In this document: positions 7,536 through 17,012 of the stretch, piece after piece | How positions within the stretch are numbered: position 1 is the first letter of the stretch | Layout of the letters: each line of letters opens with the position of its first letter | Source of the DNA: Chryseobacterium sp. Leaf180 | GTDB lineage: Bacteria > Bacteroidota > Bacteroidia > Flavobacteriales > Weeksellaceae | NCBI RefSeq assembly: GCF_001424585.1 | Contig: NZ_LMPJ01000001.1 | Span: forward strand, 1,428,450 to 1,492,449 | Reading direction: 5' to 3' | DNA: 64,000 nucleotides | Made by a program: the position numbers and the translations under genes | Notes under the pieces: generated by a model | Told to the model about the DNA's origin: nothing | Seen by the model: only the letters and a program-made list of their open reading frames with translations | The model's database searches: none

Positions 7536-8882
7536 TCAAATGTCACTCTCAGCGCTTTCTCCCGTCAGGCTTTTAGGTAAATCTTTTTTGTTTTTGATAC
7601 CTAAGGCTTTGATTTTCTGGGTCTGCAAAATCAGATTGTCATTGCCGGTAGAAAGCTGTTTGTAAGCGTCATCAAAGCTGCTTCGTGCAGTATCCAAATT
7701 CTTCCCGACTTTATCGAGATTTTCCACAAAAACCACAAATTTATCGTACAGTTTTGCGCCTCGCTGCGCTATTTCAAGGGAATTTCGGTTTTGATGTTCG
7801 CGTTTCCATAGATCTGAAATCAATTTTAAAGAAGTGATCAGATTGCTTGGATTCAATAATAAAATCCGTTTTTCATAAGCAAAATTCCATAAATTCTGAT
7901 CGGTTTGCATCGCAGCAATATACGCAGGCTCACTCGGAATAAACATCATCACAAAATCCAGCGATTTTCCGTAATCATCGTACGCTTTTTGACTGAGCTG
8001 ATTGATGTGATTCTTTACCGACTGCAAATGTTGATTTCTTTTAATCGCATGAAGATCCGGATCAGATTCATCGACCAGTTCTGCAAAAGCCGTCAACGAA
8101 ACCTTAGAATCAATAATCACATTTCGCTCATCTGGATATTTAATCACAGCATCCGGGCGCATTTTTTTCCCTGAAAATTCTGAAAATAAAGCTTTGTTGC
8201 CTTCATCGCGAAGTTCGTGCTCCAGAAAATATTCTCTGCCTTTCGTCAAACCTGATTTTTCCAGAATACTTTCCAGGATCATTTCGCCCCATTTTCCTTG
8301 TGTTTTACTCTCGCCTTTCAGTGCGCGTGTCAATTTTTTTGCGTCTTCAGAAATCTGCTGATTGAGAAGTGCAAGTTCTTTTACACGTTCGGCAAGTGAA
8401 AATCGTTCCTTGTTTTCCTTTTCATAGACGTCATTTACCTGCGTTTTAAAATCATTGATTTTTTGCTGAAACGGTTCCAGAATAGTTTTAAGCTGATGAT
8501 GATTAAGTGCCGTGAATTTTTCGGTTTTTTCCTCTAAAATTCTGTTGGCAAGATTTTCAAAATGAATTTTTCCTTCATCCTGAATTTTTTTAAACTCCTC
8601 TTTCTGCGCTTTCAAAAATGTATTTTCAGCGGAAACTTTTGCAAATTCAGCCTTTAAATCATTCATCAAATCAGACTGTTGCAAAATATTTTCTTTTTCA
8701 AGATTAAGCGTGTTTTCAAGATCTTTTACTTTAATCGCTAAATGTTCAAGATTGGTTTTGTTCTGAATATCTGTGAGATTCAGTTCGTCATACAATTTTC
8801 TTGAAACCATCGAAGATTTCAGGAAGAAATATGCTGCGAAGATTCCTAAAAAAACTCCCGCGAATAGATAAATGAGTTCCAT
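7536..8882 (-). CDS. rmuC: DNA recombination protein RmuC
   Basis: 448 residues: an N-terminal membrane anchor (about 3-20), a long coiled coil (about 35-175), then the RmuC domain, a predicted PD-(D/E)xK nuclease-like fold (about 190-410) with the conserved core KMRPDAVIKYPD, VIIDSKVSL and FVMMFIPSEPAY. RmuC limits DNA inversions at short inverted repeats in E. coli. Length and architecture are typical. The start at 8882 lies only about 5 nt downstream of a -7-like box. Confidence 0.93.
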   Translation of the reverse strand: MELIYLFAGVFLGIFAAYFFLKSSMVSRKLYDELNLTDIQNKTNLEHLAIKVKDLENTLNLEKENILQQSDLMNDLKAEFAKVSAENTFLKAQKEEFKKIQDEGKIHFENLANRILEEKTEKFTALNHHQLKTILEPFQQKINDFKTQVNDVYEKENKERFSLAERVKELALLNQQISEDAKKLTRALKGESKTQGKWGEMILESILEKSGLTKGREYFLEHELRDEGNKALFSEFSGKKMRPDAVIKYPDERNVIIDSKVSLTAFAELVDESDPDLHAIKRNQHLQSVKNHINQLSQKAYDDYGKSLDFVMMFIPSEPAYIAAMQTDQNLWNFAYEKRILLLNPSNLITSLKLISDLWKREHQNRNSLEIAQRGAKLYDKFVVFVENLDKVGKNLDTARSSFDDAYKQLSTGNDNLILQTQKIKALGIKNKKDLPKSLTGESAESDI

Positions 8883-8886
8883 ACAG

Positions 8887-8894
8887 CAAAAGTA
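8887..8894 (-). promoter_or_regulatory. -7 element immediately before the rmuC start codon
   Basis: TACTTTTG on the minus strand ends five bases before the rmuC ATG. If used, the mRNA would have almost no leader. There is no TTG at the usual -33 distance, so support is moderate. Confidence 0.4.
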
Positions 8895-8931
8895 GAGATT
8901 AATTTTTTTTATCTTCGGCTGAAATAAAAAT

Positions 8932-9135
8932 ATGCTTTTTGTATTCGGACCATTTCACATCATCGTTTTCCTAATTATTTATTTCGGATTGTTTGTGTGC
9001 GCGGCTTACTGCTTTGTCAAAAACAAATTGAGCGCATTGTGGGCGCTCGCTATTTTATTTTTCCCAGTCGCGGGTTCGCTTATCGCTCTCCTTTATCATC
9101 ACTATAACAGAAGGGAGAATAATATTGATTTTTAA
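8932..9135 (+). CDS. Small two-helix membrane protein, possibly PLDc_N-like
   Basis: 67 residues with two hydrophobic helices (about 6-28 and 34-55). The second, WALAILFFPVAGSLIALLYH, resembles the short PLDc_N membrane module found at the N-terminus of cardiolipin synthases and in stand-alone small proteins. The function is unknown. Its stop codon interlocks with that of the convergent DUF5995 gene (4-base overlap). Confidence 0.65.
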   Translation: MLFVFGPFHIIVFLIIYFGLFVCAAYCFVKNKLSALWALAILFFPVAGSLIALLYHHYNRRENNIDF

Positions 9136-9887
9136 ACTGTTTTTGTCTTTTCCAAAATCTCAATATTCTTCACAACATCGCTACTTTCACATTTTTTGAG
9201 TTCTTTTGCCAAAGCCGTTGACAGCAGTTTCGGACTTAAAATCTGTGTGGCAACTTTTGCTGCCGCATAATCGACGATGTTAATGACGGTTTCGCGTAAA
9301 AGGTTTGGCGTGTTTGAAGTCATTACCGCAGTTGCCCATGAAGTGTCGCGTGCTTTTGAAATTGCAAAATCGAGAACGACATTGTCTTTTCCGTTCGAAA
9401 GCTGATCGACGAGTTTTATCGGATAACAGATTTTATTCAGCGAATCCTGCACATTTTGGTTGATGGAAGCGATTACCGAATTGATGTTTTCAAAATCTTT
9501 TTTCAGAGGCGGAATTTTCCGGTATGGCATGACCAGTGCGGCAGAAATTCCAAGATCTAAATTGATGTGCGCATTCATTCCCAAAAAAATATGCTGCATG
9601 ATAAGCAGATCTTTATTTTTCGCTGCTTCGAAAGCAGTCTGCCAGCTTTTTGTACACTTTTTATTATTCTGAAAATTCTCCCATGCGTCGATGTAGCGGC
9701 TCGCAAAAGCGATATCCAAAGCCGTCATTCTGGGATTGTCTTCAAATTTCTTCTGCTGAATTCCTTTTAAAACCTGCGCGGTCATAATGCGGTATGTGCA
9801 GGCAAAATAACCTGCCGGACTTTGATTGGCTTTCGCCCAGGCGATAATCCAGTCTAATTTTTTCAGAACTTCTTCGATGGTTTTCAT
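9132..9887 (-). CDS. DUF5995 family protein
   Basis: 251 residues. The DUF5995 pattern is clear: YFACTYRIMTAQVLKGI near the start, DNPRMTALDIAFASRYIDAW, then MNAHINLDLG, with conserved His/Asp that could bind a metal or a substrate. It is predicted to be cytoplasmic and helical, with no signal peptide. The biochemical role of the family is unknown. No partner gene is evident; the small membrane gene converges on it with a 4-base overlap. Confidence 0.85.
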   Translation of the reverse strand: MKTIEEVLKKLDWIIAWAKANQSPAGYFACTYRIMTAQVLKGIQQKKFEDNPRMTALDIAFASRYIDAWENFQNNKKCTKSWQTAFEAAKNKDLLIMQHIFLGMNAHINLDLGISAALVMPYRKIPPLKKDFENINSVIASINQNVQDSLNKICYPIKLVDQLSNGKDNVVLDFAISKARDTSWATAVMTSNTPNLLRETVINIVDYAAAKVATQILSPKLLSTALAKELKKCESSDVVKNIEILEKTKTV

Positions 9888-9914
9888 TGGTTTTTAGTTT
9901 GAATTAAAGATATG

Positions 9915-9942
9915 AAAAAACCTCTGCGGTTTTGCGAGGTTT
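9915..9942 (-). terminator. Terminator downstream of pncB and the intergenic element
   Basis: AAACCTCtGC / GCgAGGTTT hairpin; on the minus strand it is followed by six T. It would end transcripts coming from pncB through the structured element. Confidence 0.6.
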
Positions 9943-10004
9943 AATTTTAGATTACCTTCTGAAGAATTTACTTCTGAAACAATTAAGTTTTTTTCATCTG
10001 AATC

Positions 10005-10134
10005 TTTTGCGCCCCGACCTGAACGGAGCTCTTTTTATTTTGGGGTAGGAAACTCTTCCGGCGTTGAAAACGCCGAAGAGTTGAGCGCTGGCAAATAAAA
10101 AAGCGGGAGTGGAGGGCGGATGAAGGCGCCCAAA
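10005..10134. repeat. Structured GC-rich intergenic element with nested inverted repeats
   Basis: In an AT-rich gap lies a ~130-bp GC-rich block. Outer arms GCGCC (10009-10013) and GGCGC (10125-10129) can pair; a second arm pair, GCTCTTTTTATTT (10028-10040) and AAATAAAAAAGC (10093-10104), sits inside; the centre (10051-10082) is a strong hairpin, AACTCTTC-C-GGCGTT / AACGCCGAAGAGTT, with a 3-nt loop. Between the arms are unpaired modules GCCCCGACCTGAACGGA and GCGGGAGTGGAGGGCGGATG. The nested architecture suggests a mobile or recurrent RNA-forming intergenic repeat of Flavobacteriia. I cannot count copies in the genome from this window. Confidence 0.6.
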
Positions 10135-10145
10135 TCGTAGAAATT

Positions 10146-11324
10146 TTAGTCTTTTATTCTCAAAAACTCTTTTGCCAGTTCAATCATTTTTGGGTCGCCC
10201 GTGTGTTTGCCTTTTTCATCAGAGAGTTTTACAGTAGGAATCCATTCTTTGTTGGAGGTCTGTACGCCGATGAGCTTCATAACGATATTCATCGGCTTTA
10301 AACCGACATCGTTGGTAAGATTGGTCCCGATGCCGAAAGAAACTCCGATTTTCCCTTGGCAATGGGCTGTGATTTCTTCAACTTTTTCAAGATTTAAAGC
10401 ATCAGAAAATATAATGTATTTGAAAAGCGGATTGACGCCGTGTTTCTGATAATGCGCAATCGTCTTATCAGCAAATTCTAAAGGATCGCCGCTGTCGTGA
10501 CGAACGCCGTCGAATAGTTTGGCGAATTTTTTATCGAATTGCTCAAAGAAAACATCGGTTGTATAAGTGTCTGAAAGCGCCACACCGAGATCGCCGCGAT
10601 AAACATCTACCCAATGCTCGAGCGCGAGACCGTTTGCCATCCGAAAACCGAATTCGGCGCCATGAAACATAAACCATTCGTGGGCGTGCGTGCCGATCGG
10701 TTTTACCTGATATTTCATTGCAAAATGAACATTTGAACTTCCTATAAATGTAGAATTTCTTTTTCTTGTCAGTGCTTCCATCACCAGATTTTGTACATTG
10801 TAAGAATGTCTGCGGCGTGTACCAAATTCGGCGAAAGTGACACCAAGTTCATTTAAACTTTCAGCTTTCTCCAGCGTTTTGCTGATCACGGTTTCATTTG
10901 GATCGCGTTCCATGTGATTCATCTCGTAATGCAGCTCGCTGATCAGCGATAGCAACGGTACTTCCCAGAGAATGGTGCGGTACCAAAGTCCTTCTACAGT
11001 TACTTTCAGGTCATTTCCATTCTGTACAATTTTTACTTCAGAAGGATCGTAATGATAGCCTTCAAGGAAATCAAGGTAAGGCAGGTCAAGATACGGACAG
11101 GTTTTTTTCAGGAATAATTTTTCTTCTCTTGTAAGTTTCAGCTGAGGCATTTTCTGCACTATTTCTCGCAGTGCATCCGCAAAACCTTCAGGAAAATAGT
11201 GCTTTCCACGATTGATAAACTCGTATTTCACGATCTCGCCGGGAAAGAGTTTTACGACGGCATTCTGCATCGTGATTTTATAAAAATCGTTGTCGAGGAT
11301 AGATTTCAGAGAGATGTCCGGCAT
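10146..11324 (-). CDS. pncB: Nicotinate phosphoribosyltransferase
   Basis: 392 residues, close to E. coli PncB. Converts nicotinate and PRPP to nicotinate mononucleotide with ATP, in NAD salvage. Visible blocks are LDNDFYKITMQ at the N-terminus, EFGTRRRHSYNVQ, the GTHAHEWFM block that carries the phosphorylated His in the family, and FDGVRHDSGDP plus FSDALN for the phosphoribosyl site. The 86-nt gap upstream carries the dps terminator, so pncB has its own start or receives read-through. Another NAD gene (nadD) lies at 42.6 kb but is not linked. Confidence 0.95.
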   Translation of the reverse strand: MPDISLKSILDNDFYKITMQNAVVKLFPGEIVKYEFINRGKHYFPEGFADALREIVQKMPQLKLTREEKLFLKKTCPYLDLPYLDFLEGYHYDPSEVKIVQNGNDLKVTVEGLWYRTILWEVPLLSLISELHYEMNHMERDPNETVISKTLEKAESLNELGVTFAEFGTRRRHSYNVQNLVMEALTRKRNSTFIGSSNVHFAMKYQVKPIGTHAHEWFMFHGAEFGFRMANGLALEHWVDVYRGDLGVALSDTYTTDVFFEQFDKKFAKLFDGVRHDSGDPLEFADKTIAHYQKHGVNPLFKYIIFSDALNLEKVEEITAHCQGKIGVSFGIGTNLTNDVGLKPMNIVMKLIGVQTSNKEWIPTVKLSDEKGKHTGDPKMIELAKEFLRIKD

Positions 11325-11361
11325 GTTTTAATTTTAATTAAATGTAAAGAAAATAATAAAA

Positions 11362-11388
11362 AAATCGTCCTTTTAAAAAAGACGATTT
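11362..11388 (-). terminator. Rho-independent terminator of dps
   Basis: AAATCGTC..TTTT / AAAA..GACGATTT hairpin with seven T following on the minus strand, directly downstream of the dps stop. Confidence 0.8.
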
Positions 11389-11410
11389 GATATTTGAGAT
11401 TACAAAAAAA

Positions 11411-11887
11411 CTATTTCCCAAGAAAAGAGTTGTACATCCAAACTTCTTTTTCCTGCTCTGTGATGTAATCGCTCATCTGCGAATTTGTTCCTTCGTCGCC
11501 CGCTTTTTCGGTAATGTCGAGCAATTCTCTCTGCAGATCAATTACAATTTTAAAAGAATTTAAAATCATTTCAACGCTGCGGTTTCCGTCACTTACTTCT
11601 TTGCTTTCTTTAATGGTTGAAACCTGCAGATAATCTGAATAATTGTGTGCCGGTGTATCGCCTAAAGTTAATATTCTCTCTGCAATTTCGTCAATTTTCA
11701 AAACCAGACTGTTGTAAAGTTCTTCAAATTTTGGGTGGAGCGTAAAAAACTGATCGCCTTTAATGTTCCAGTGTGAGCCGCGTACATTCTGATAAAAAAC
11801 CGAATAGTTGGCAAGTAATACGTTGAGCTTGTCAGAAATGTTTTTGCAGTCTGACTCTTCCAGACCGATAATGTTTGCGTTTTTCAT
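11411..11887 (-). CDS. dps: Dps-family DNA-protecting ferritin
   Basis: 158 residues, the usual length. Dps forms a dodecamer that oxidises iron with hydrogen peroxide and stores it, protecting DNA. The inter-subunit ferroxidase ligands are present: GSHWNIKG (His), FFTLHPKFEELY (His, then Asp/Glu) and KIDEIAERI (Asp and Glu). No long Lys-rich N-terminal tail is present, so direct DNA binding of the E. coli type is doubtful. It ends in a strong terminator and is monocistronic. Confidence 0.92.
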   Translation of the reverse strand: MKNANIIGLEESDCKNISDKLNVLLANYSVFYQNVRGSHWNIKGDQFFTLHPKFEELYNSLVLKIDEIAERILTLGDTPAHNYSDYLQVSTIKESKEVSDGNRSVEMILNSFKIVIDLQRELLDITEKAGDEGTNSQMSDYITEQEKEVWMYNSFLGK

Positions 11888-11970
11888 ATCTAAATTTTAA
11901 TACCTCAATATTGAAGTAAATATTGTGCCGAAAAAGCATCGCACTACATCACAAGATCTAAGTATATAAC

Positions 11971-13170
11971 ATGATTTTCTGTATGAATTATTTAGATTTG
12001 CTGAAATTTAAAAAAATGGCAACTAAGAGATTTATTTTAAGTAGTATACTGTTGATCTACCTTTCGGTGATGTCATTTTATTTATTTACACATCAATATT
12101 ACAATTTTGATATTGAAGCGTATATGGGGTTGGCTTATCAGTCGAGCAATCCTGAGATGGATATTAATACCGTTCATTCAAAAGTTTATACTGAGCTCAG
12201 AGCAAAAAATCCCGGCCATTTTGAGTATGATTTAGTGCGCGAAGAGATTGCGGATGGAGAAAACACCTATTATAAGATGCTGGCAGAAAATCCGAAAATA
12301 TATGAAGAGGAACTTGAGTTTTTTAAGGTAAAGCCATTTTATAATTTCGTGAACAGTTTTTTCTATAAGCTGGGTTTTTCTGCTTCTACTTCTACTTTTT
12401 TGATTTCTATTGTATCGTATGTTTTAGTTGTTGTTTTAATTTTTGGTTTCCTTTTAAAATATCTGAAAAATGATATCCTGGCATTTACATTTACCCTGTT
12501 GCTTTCGATATTTAAACCAATGTTGGATTCCGGAAGACATGCTTCGCCAGATTTTCTTGCAGTTTTATTGCTTTTGGCGTGTTTCTACTTTTTTTTAAGC
12601 AGAAAATATTTAAGCTCTGCGATAATTTCGGCGCTTTGTATTCTGACACGCCCAGACTATTTTATTCTTTTTACGATTCTTTTTCTCACGGTCTTACTTT
12701 TTTCAGATAAACTAAAGGTGAAAAAGATCAATGCATTATTTGTCTTTCTTCCTGCCTTGGCGTCCTTTATATATATACAGTTTATAAATAAAATTTCGTG
12801 GTCTGTTTTGTTTATGAATCAGTTTACTAAAGTGCAGCTTTATCCGGTTTCAAATCCCGACACATTTGACATTAACGATTATTTCAGTTTTATAAGATCA
12901 AATATTTTGCTGGAGTTTAATGCTTCCTATTTTCTTTTACTTGCACTATTTGCTCTTGTAATTATTTATAATAAAGTAAAATTTGATTTGAGGAATATAC
13001 ACTTTATGTATGTTTTAATTGCCGCAATATTCTTTAGTGTTTTTATAAGATTTTTGATGTTTCCAAGTCTGGTAAACCGGATGATGCTGGGTTATTATCT
13101 TCTTATTATTCTGTCTTCAGTTTATAATCAGTTTTGTTTTAAAGAAGAAAATAAGAATTATCTGAAATGA
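11971..13170 (+). CDS. Polytopic membrane protein, GT-C glycosyltransferase-like, function unknown
   Basis: 399 residues with about ten predicted membrane helices. After the first helix is an ~85-residue extracytoplasmic loop containing NFDIEAYMGLAY; an acidic pair early in this loop is typical of GT-C fold glycosyltransferases that use lipid-linked sugars, so such a role is possible but not shown. An internal Met at 12016 (MATKRFIL) would also give a good first helix and may be the true start. It stands alone between divergent dps and the rpsL promoter. Confidence 0.6.
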   Translation: MIFCMNYLDLLKFKKMATKRFILSSILLIYLSVMSFYLFTHQYYNFDIEAYMGLAYQSSNPEMDINTVHSKVYTELRAKNPGHFEYDLVREEIADGENTYYKMLAENPKIYEEELEFFKVKPFYNFVNSFFYKLGFSASTSTFLISIVSYVLVVVLIFGFLLKYLKNDILAFTFTLLLSIFKPMLDSGRHASPDFLAVLLLLACFYFFLSRKYLSSAIISALCILTRPDYFILFTILFLTVLLFSDKLKVKKINALFVFLPALASFIYIQFINKISWSVLFMNQFTKVQLYPVSNPDTFDINDYFSFIRSNILLEFNASYFLLLALFALVIIYNKVKFDLRNIHFMYVLIAAIFFSVFIRFLMFPSLVNRMMLGYYLLIILSSVYNQFCFKEENKNYLK

Positions 13171-13187
13171 TATTTGTGTATAACTGC

Positions 13188-13217
13188 TTGTGGATTAAAA
13201 AATTATTTATATTTTTG
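13188..13217 (+). promoter_or_regulatory. Promoter of the str operon (rpsL-rpsG-fusA-rpsJ)
   Basis: TTG (13188-13190), 19-nt spacer, TATTTTTG (13210-13217). A full match to the Bacteroidota housekeeping consensus. Leader of about 20 nt, with no room for a long autoregulatory RNA. Confidence 0.75.
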
Positions 13218-13241
13218 CACCCTAAAATAAAAAGCAATTAA

Positions 13242-13655
13242 ATGCCTACTATTCAACAATTAGTAAGAAAAGGAAGAGTCTCGCTTGCCAAGAAGAGCAA
13301 ATCGGCTGCCCTTGATTCTTGTCCACAAAGACGAGGTGTATGTACGAGAGTATATACTACCACACCTAAGAAACCTAACTCTGCACTTAGAAAAGTTGCA
13401 AGGGTAAGACTTTCTAACGGTAAAGAAGTTAACGCCTATATCCCGGGCGAAGGACATAATCTTCAGGAGCACTCGATAGTATTGGTTAGAGGCGGAAGGG
13501 TGAAAGACCTACCGGGAGTACGTTACCACATCGTAAGAGGTGCGCTAGACACCGCTGGTGTAAATGGAAGAACACAGAGAAGATCGAAGTACGGAGCTAA
13601 GAGACCAAAACCAGGTCAGGCAGCTGCTGCACCGGCAAAAGGAAAGAAAAAATAA
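13242..13655 (+). CDS. rpsL: 30S ribosomal protein S12
   Basis: 137 residues. S12 sits at the decoding centre and controls accuracy. The highly conserved [13 protein letters not shown] and [12 protein letters not shown] blocks are present; Lys43 and Lys88, the positions changed in streptomycin-resistant mutants of other bacteria, are wild type, and Asp89 (methylthiolation site in E. coli) is kept. An Ala/Lys-rich tail of about 14 residues extends past the usual end. First gene of the str operon. Confidence 0.98.
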   Translation: MPTIQQLVRKGRVSLAKKSKSAALDSCPQRRGVCTRVYTTTPKKPNSALRKVARVRLSNGKEVNAYIPGEGHNLQEHSIVLVRGGRVKDLPGVRYHIVRGALDTAGVNGRTQRRSKYGAKRPKPGQAAAAPAKGKKK

Positions 13656-13678
13656 TCATTAAATAAGGTACAGAAACA

Positions 13679-14155
13679 ATGAGAAAGACAAAAGCGAAAA
13701 AAAGACCGTTGTTACCAGATCCGAAATTTAATGATCAATTGGTAACTAGATTTGTAAACAATTTGATGCTGGATGGTAAAAAGTCTATCGCATTCAAAAT
13801 ATTCTATGATGCATTGGATATCGTAGATACTAAAAAAGGAGAAACTGAAAAGACTGCCCTTGAAATCTGGAAAGATGCATTAACTAACGTTATGCCTCAC
13901 GTAGAAGTACGTTCCAGAAGAGTAGGTGGAGCAAACTTCCAGATTCCTATGCCAATCAGAGCGGATAGAAAAATTTCTATGGCGATGAAATGGTTAATTA
14001 GCTACTCTAAAAAGAGAAATGATAAGTCTATGGCTTTGAAATTGGCTAACGAGGTAGTTGCCGCTTCAAGAGAAGAAGGTGCTGCTTACAAAAAGAAAAC
14101 AGATACGCACAAAATGGCGGAAGCTAACAAGGCTTTCTCACACTTCAAATTCTAA
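13679..14155 (+). CDS. rpsG: 30S ribosomal protein S7
   Basis: 158 residues, normal length. S7 nucleates assembly of the 30S head and contacts tRNA at the E site. MRKTKAKKR start, then the conserved [15 protein letters not shown] block and an ending KAFSHFKF. It lies 23 nt after rpsL and 6 nt before fusA, the classic str order. Confidence 0.98.
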   Translation: MRKTKAKKRPLLPDPKFNDQLVTRFVNNLMLDGKKSIAFKIFYDALDIVDTKKGETEKTALEIWKDALTNVMPHVEVRSRRVGGANFQIPMPIRADRKISMAMKWLISYSKKRNDKSMALKLANEVVAASREEGAAYKKKTDTHKMAEANKAFSHFKF

Positions 14156-14161
14156 TCTGAA

Positions 14162-16279
14162 ATGAGTAGAGATCTTAAATTTACAAGAAATATCGGTATT
14201 GCTGCGCACATTGATGCCGGTAAAACTACTACTACAGAAAGAATCTTATTCTATACAGGAGTAAACCACAAAATTGGTGAAGTACACGACGGTGCTTCTA
14301 CAATGGACTGGATGGAGCAGGAAGCAGAAAGAGGTATTACCATTACTTCAGCTGCAACCACCTGTTCTTGGAACTTCCCTACAGACCAAGGTAAAGTTCT
14401 TCCTGAGACAAAACCTTATCACTTCAACATCATCGATACACCGGGACACGTTGACTTCACAGTAGAAGTAAACAGATCTTTGAGAGTATTAGATGGTTTG
14501 GTATTCTTATTCTCTGCGGTAGATGGAGTAGAGCCTCAGTCTGAAACAAACTGGAGACTTGCTGACAACTATAAAGTTGCAAGAATGGGATTCGTAAACA
14601 AAATGGACCGTCAAGGTGCTGACTTCCTTAACGTGGTAAACCAGGTTAAGACAATGTTGGGATCAAACGCAGTTCCAATCGTTTTACCAATCGGTGCTGA
14701 AGAAGATTTCAAAGGTGTAGTTGATTTAATTAAAAACAGAGCGATCGTTTGGGATGAAGCTGGACAAGGTGCTACTTTCGAGGTAGTTCCAATTCCTGAA
14801 GACATGAAAGCGGAAGTTCTGGAATACAGAGAGAAATTAGTTGAAGCAGTTGCTGACTATGATGACACTTTGATGGAGAAATTCTTCGAAGATCCAGATT
14901 CAATTTCAGAAGACGAAATCAACGAAGCTCTTAGAAAAGCTACTATCGATTTATCTATTATCCCAATGACTTGTGGTTCTTCATTCAAGAATAAAGGAGT
15001 ACAGTTTATGTTGGATGCGGTATGTAAATACTTGCCTTCTCCATTGGATAAAGATGATATCAAAGGTACTGACCCAAGAACAGATCTTGAAATTACAAGA
15101 AAACCAGACGTAAAAGAGCCTTTCGCGGCTTTGGCATTCAAGATTGCTACCGATCCTTTCGTAGGAAGATTGGCATTCTTCAGAGCATACTCTGGAAGAT
15201 TAGATGCAGGTTCTTATATCTTGAACACCCGTTCAGGAGATAAAGAAAGAATCTCAAGAATCTATCAGATGCACGCTAACAAGCAAAATCCTGTAGAATA
15301 TATTGAAGCAGGAGATATTGGTGCAGCTGTAGGTTTCAAATCTATCAAAACTGGTGATACAATGTGTGACGAGAAAAACCCAATCGTTCTGGAATCGATG
15401 GTTTTCCCTGATCCGGTAATTGGTATCGCTGTAGAACCTAAAACTAAAGCAGATCAGGATAAAATGGGTAACGCTTTGGCTAAATTAGCTGAAGAAGATC
15501 CTACTTTCCAGGTTAAAACTGACGAAGCTTCTGGTCAGACGATTATCTCAGGAATGGGTGAGCTTCACCTTGACATTCTTGTAGACCGTATGAGAAGAGA
15601 ATTCAAAGTTGAAGTTAACCAAGGTCAGCCTCAGGTAGAATACAAAGAAAACTTAACAAGAGTTGCTCAACACAGAGAAGTTTACAAAAAACAATCTGGT
15701 GGTAAGGGTAAATTTGCTGATATCGTATTTGAACTTGGACCAGCTGACGAAGGTAAAATCGGTTTAGAATTCGTTAATGAGATCAAAGGTGGTAACGTTC
15801 CTAGAGAATTTGTTCCATCTATTGAAAAAGGCTTTAAAGCTGCAATGAAAAACGGTCCTTTGGCTGGTTTCGAAGTTGAAGGTATTAAAGTTACTCTTAA
15901 AGACGGATCTTTCCACGCGGTGGATTCTGATGCTCTATCTTTCGAGATGGCTGCAAAATTAGGATTCAAAGAAGCGGGACGTGCTGCTAAGCCGGTAATT
16001 ATGGAGCCTATTATGAAACTGGAGGTTGTAACTCCAGAGGAATACATGGGTAACATCATTGGTGACTTGAATAAGAGAAGAGGTACGATCAGTGGACAGG
16101 AAGAGAAGAACGGTGCCGTTGTAATCAAAGGTTCAGTTCCATTATCTGAAATGTTTGGATATGTAACTACTCTAAGAACACTTTCATCAGGAAGAGCTAC
16201 TTCTTCTATGGAATTAGAGAAGTACCAAGCCACTCCTCAAAACGTTGCTGAAGATATCATTGCTAAAGCAAAAGGTTAA
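14162..16279 (+). CDS. fusA: Translation elongation factor G
   Basis: 705-residue GTPase that drives ribosomal translocation. G1 is AHIDAGKT (15-22); the DTPGHVDF (G3) and NKMD (G4) boxes are present, followed by domains II-V, with domain IV carrying the GGNVPREF region. Being full length and in the str operon beside rpsG, this is the housekeeping EF-G, not a paralogue. Confidence 0.98.
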   Translation: MSRDLKFTRNIGIAAHIDAGKTTTTERILFYTGVNHKIGEVHDGASTMDWMEQEAERGITITSAATTCSWNFPTDQGKVLPETKPYHFNIIDTPGHVDFTVEVNRSLRVLDGLVFLFSAVDGVEPQSETNWRLADNYKVARMGFVNKMDRQGADFLNVVNQVKTMLGSNAVPIVLPIGAEEDFKGVVDLIKNRAIVWDEAGQGATFEVVPIPEDMKAEVLEYREKLVEAVADYDDTLMEKFFEDPDSISEDEINEALRKATIDLSIIPMTCGSSFKNKGVQFMLDAVCKYLPSPLDKDDIKGTDPRTDLEITRKPDVKEPFAALAFKIATDPFVGRLAFFRAYSGRLDAGSYILNTRSGDKERISRIYQMHANKQNPVEYIEAGDIGAAVGFKSIKTGDTMCDEKNPIVLESMVFPDPVIGIAVEPKTKADQDKMGNALAKLAEEDPTFQVKTDEASGQTIISGMGELHLDILVDRMRREFKVEVNQGQPQVEYKENLTRVAQHREVYKKQSGGKGKFADIVFELGPADEGKIGLEFVNEIKGGNVPREFVPSIEKGFKAAMKNGPLAGFEVEGIKVTLKDGSFHAVDSDALSFEMAAKLGFKEAGRAAKPVIMEPIMKLEVVTPEEYMGNIIGDLNKRRGTISGQEEKNGAVVIKGSVPLSEMFGYVTTLRTLSSGRATSSMELEKYQATPQNVAEDIIAKAKG

Positions 16280-16296
16280 TTTTTAAAGTACAAGAA

Positions 16297-16602
16297 ATGT
16301 CACAAAGAATCAGAATAAAATTAAAATCTTACGATTACAATTTGGTAGACAAGTCTGCTGAGAAAATCGTAAAAACGGTAAAGGCTACTGGTGCTGTTGT
16401 AAACGGGCCAATTCCATTGCCAACGAATAAGAGAATCTTTACAGTACTAAGATCTCCGCACGTAAACAAGAAAGCAAGAGAGCAGTTCCAGTTATCAGCT
16501 CACAAGAGACTGATGGATATCTACTCTTCTTCTTCTAAAACTGTTGATGCTCTAATGAAATTAGAACTTCCTTCAGGTGTAGACGTAGAAATTAAAGTGT
16601 GA
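16297..16602 (+). CDS. rpsJ: 30S ribosomal protein S10
   Basis: 101 residues, normal. S10 is a 30S head protein and also the NusE transcription factor. [15 protein letters not shown] start and [24 protein letters not shown] block conserved. It is 17 nt after fusA. Unlike the usual order it is not followed by rplC: two hairpins end the unit here and rplC restarts 2.8 kb downstream. Confidence 0.98.
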   Translation: MSQRIRIKLKSYDYNLVDKSAEKIVKTVKATGAVVNGPIPLPTNKRIFTVLRSPHVNKKAREQFQLSAHKRLMDIYSSSSKTVDALMKLELPSGVDVEIKV

Positions 16603-16607
16603 TAATT

Positions 16608-16621
16608 AAGCCTTTTGGCTT
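16608..16621 (+). terminator. Short hairpin after rpsJ
   Basis: AAGCC-TTTT-GGCTT, a 5-bp stem directly after the stop codon and upstream of the main terminator; possibly an mRNA 3'-end stabiliser. Confidence 0.4.
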
Positions 16622-16634
16622 ATCATTCTAATAC

Positions 16635-16665
16635 AATCCCTTTTCGAAAGAAGAGGGATTTTTTT
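16635..16665 (+). terminator. Terminator of the str operon
   Basis: AATCCCTTTTC / GAAGAGGGATT hairpin (small central mismatch) followed by a run of T. It separates rpsJ from the downstream genes and shows that the str unit ends here. Confidence 0.8.
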
Positions 16666-16724
16666 GGTTTTGCACTTCAATCATCATGTAAAATTTTTAG
16701 TTTTAGACTTCAAAAAACATAGAG

Positions 16725-17012
16725 ATGAATTTGAAACAGTTTTTTCAAATTTTAGCAGTCGTCGTTCTTTCCTCATTGCTTTACGAATTTTTATTTCAGG
16801 TTTTAAGAAATTATCTCATCAACGACAACATGGGAACATCTTTGTTTTCGCTGTTTTTTGCTCTCGCTTGTGTCTTAATTTTTGTTTATTTCAAAAAGGA
16901 TTTTACGCTAAATGAGATTCTTAAGTATTTTTTCCTCAGTTCTATTTTGAGGGTAATTTTTGGTCCATATTTTATGTTTTTGAAGGTGAAATTAAACCTT
17001 GCTTTTATATGA
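16725..17012 (+). CDS. Small hydrophobic membrane protein, function unknown
   Basis: 95 residues with about three hydrophobic segments (8-26, 36-54, 66-86). No family recognised. It lies in the gap between rpsJ and rplC. Its end overlaps the next hydrophobic frame by 14 bases in a different phase, and that next frame has no ATG, so the two may be one gene of about 165 codons broken by a frameshift near 16996-17009. Confidence 0.55.
   Translation: MNLKQFFQILAVVVLSSLLYEFLFQVLRNYLINDNMGTSLFSLFFALACVLIFVYFKKDFTLNEILKYFFLSSILRVIFGPYFMFLKVKLNLAFI

Noticed and set aside
15682..16233. 183-codon open frame on the minus strand inside fusA
   Set aside because: It is antisense to a highly conserved part of EF-G; its composition follows the codon bias of fusA and it has no recognisable domain.
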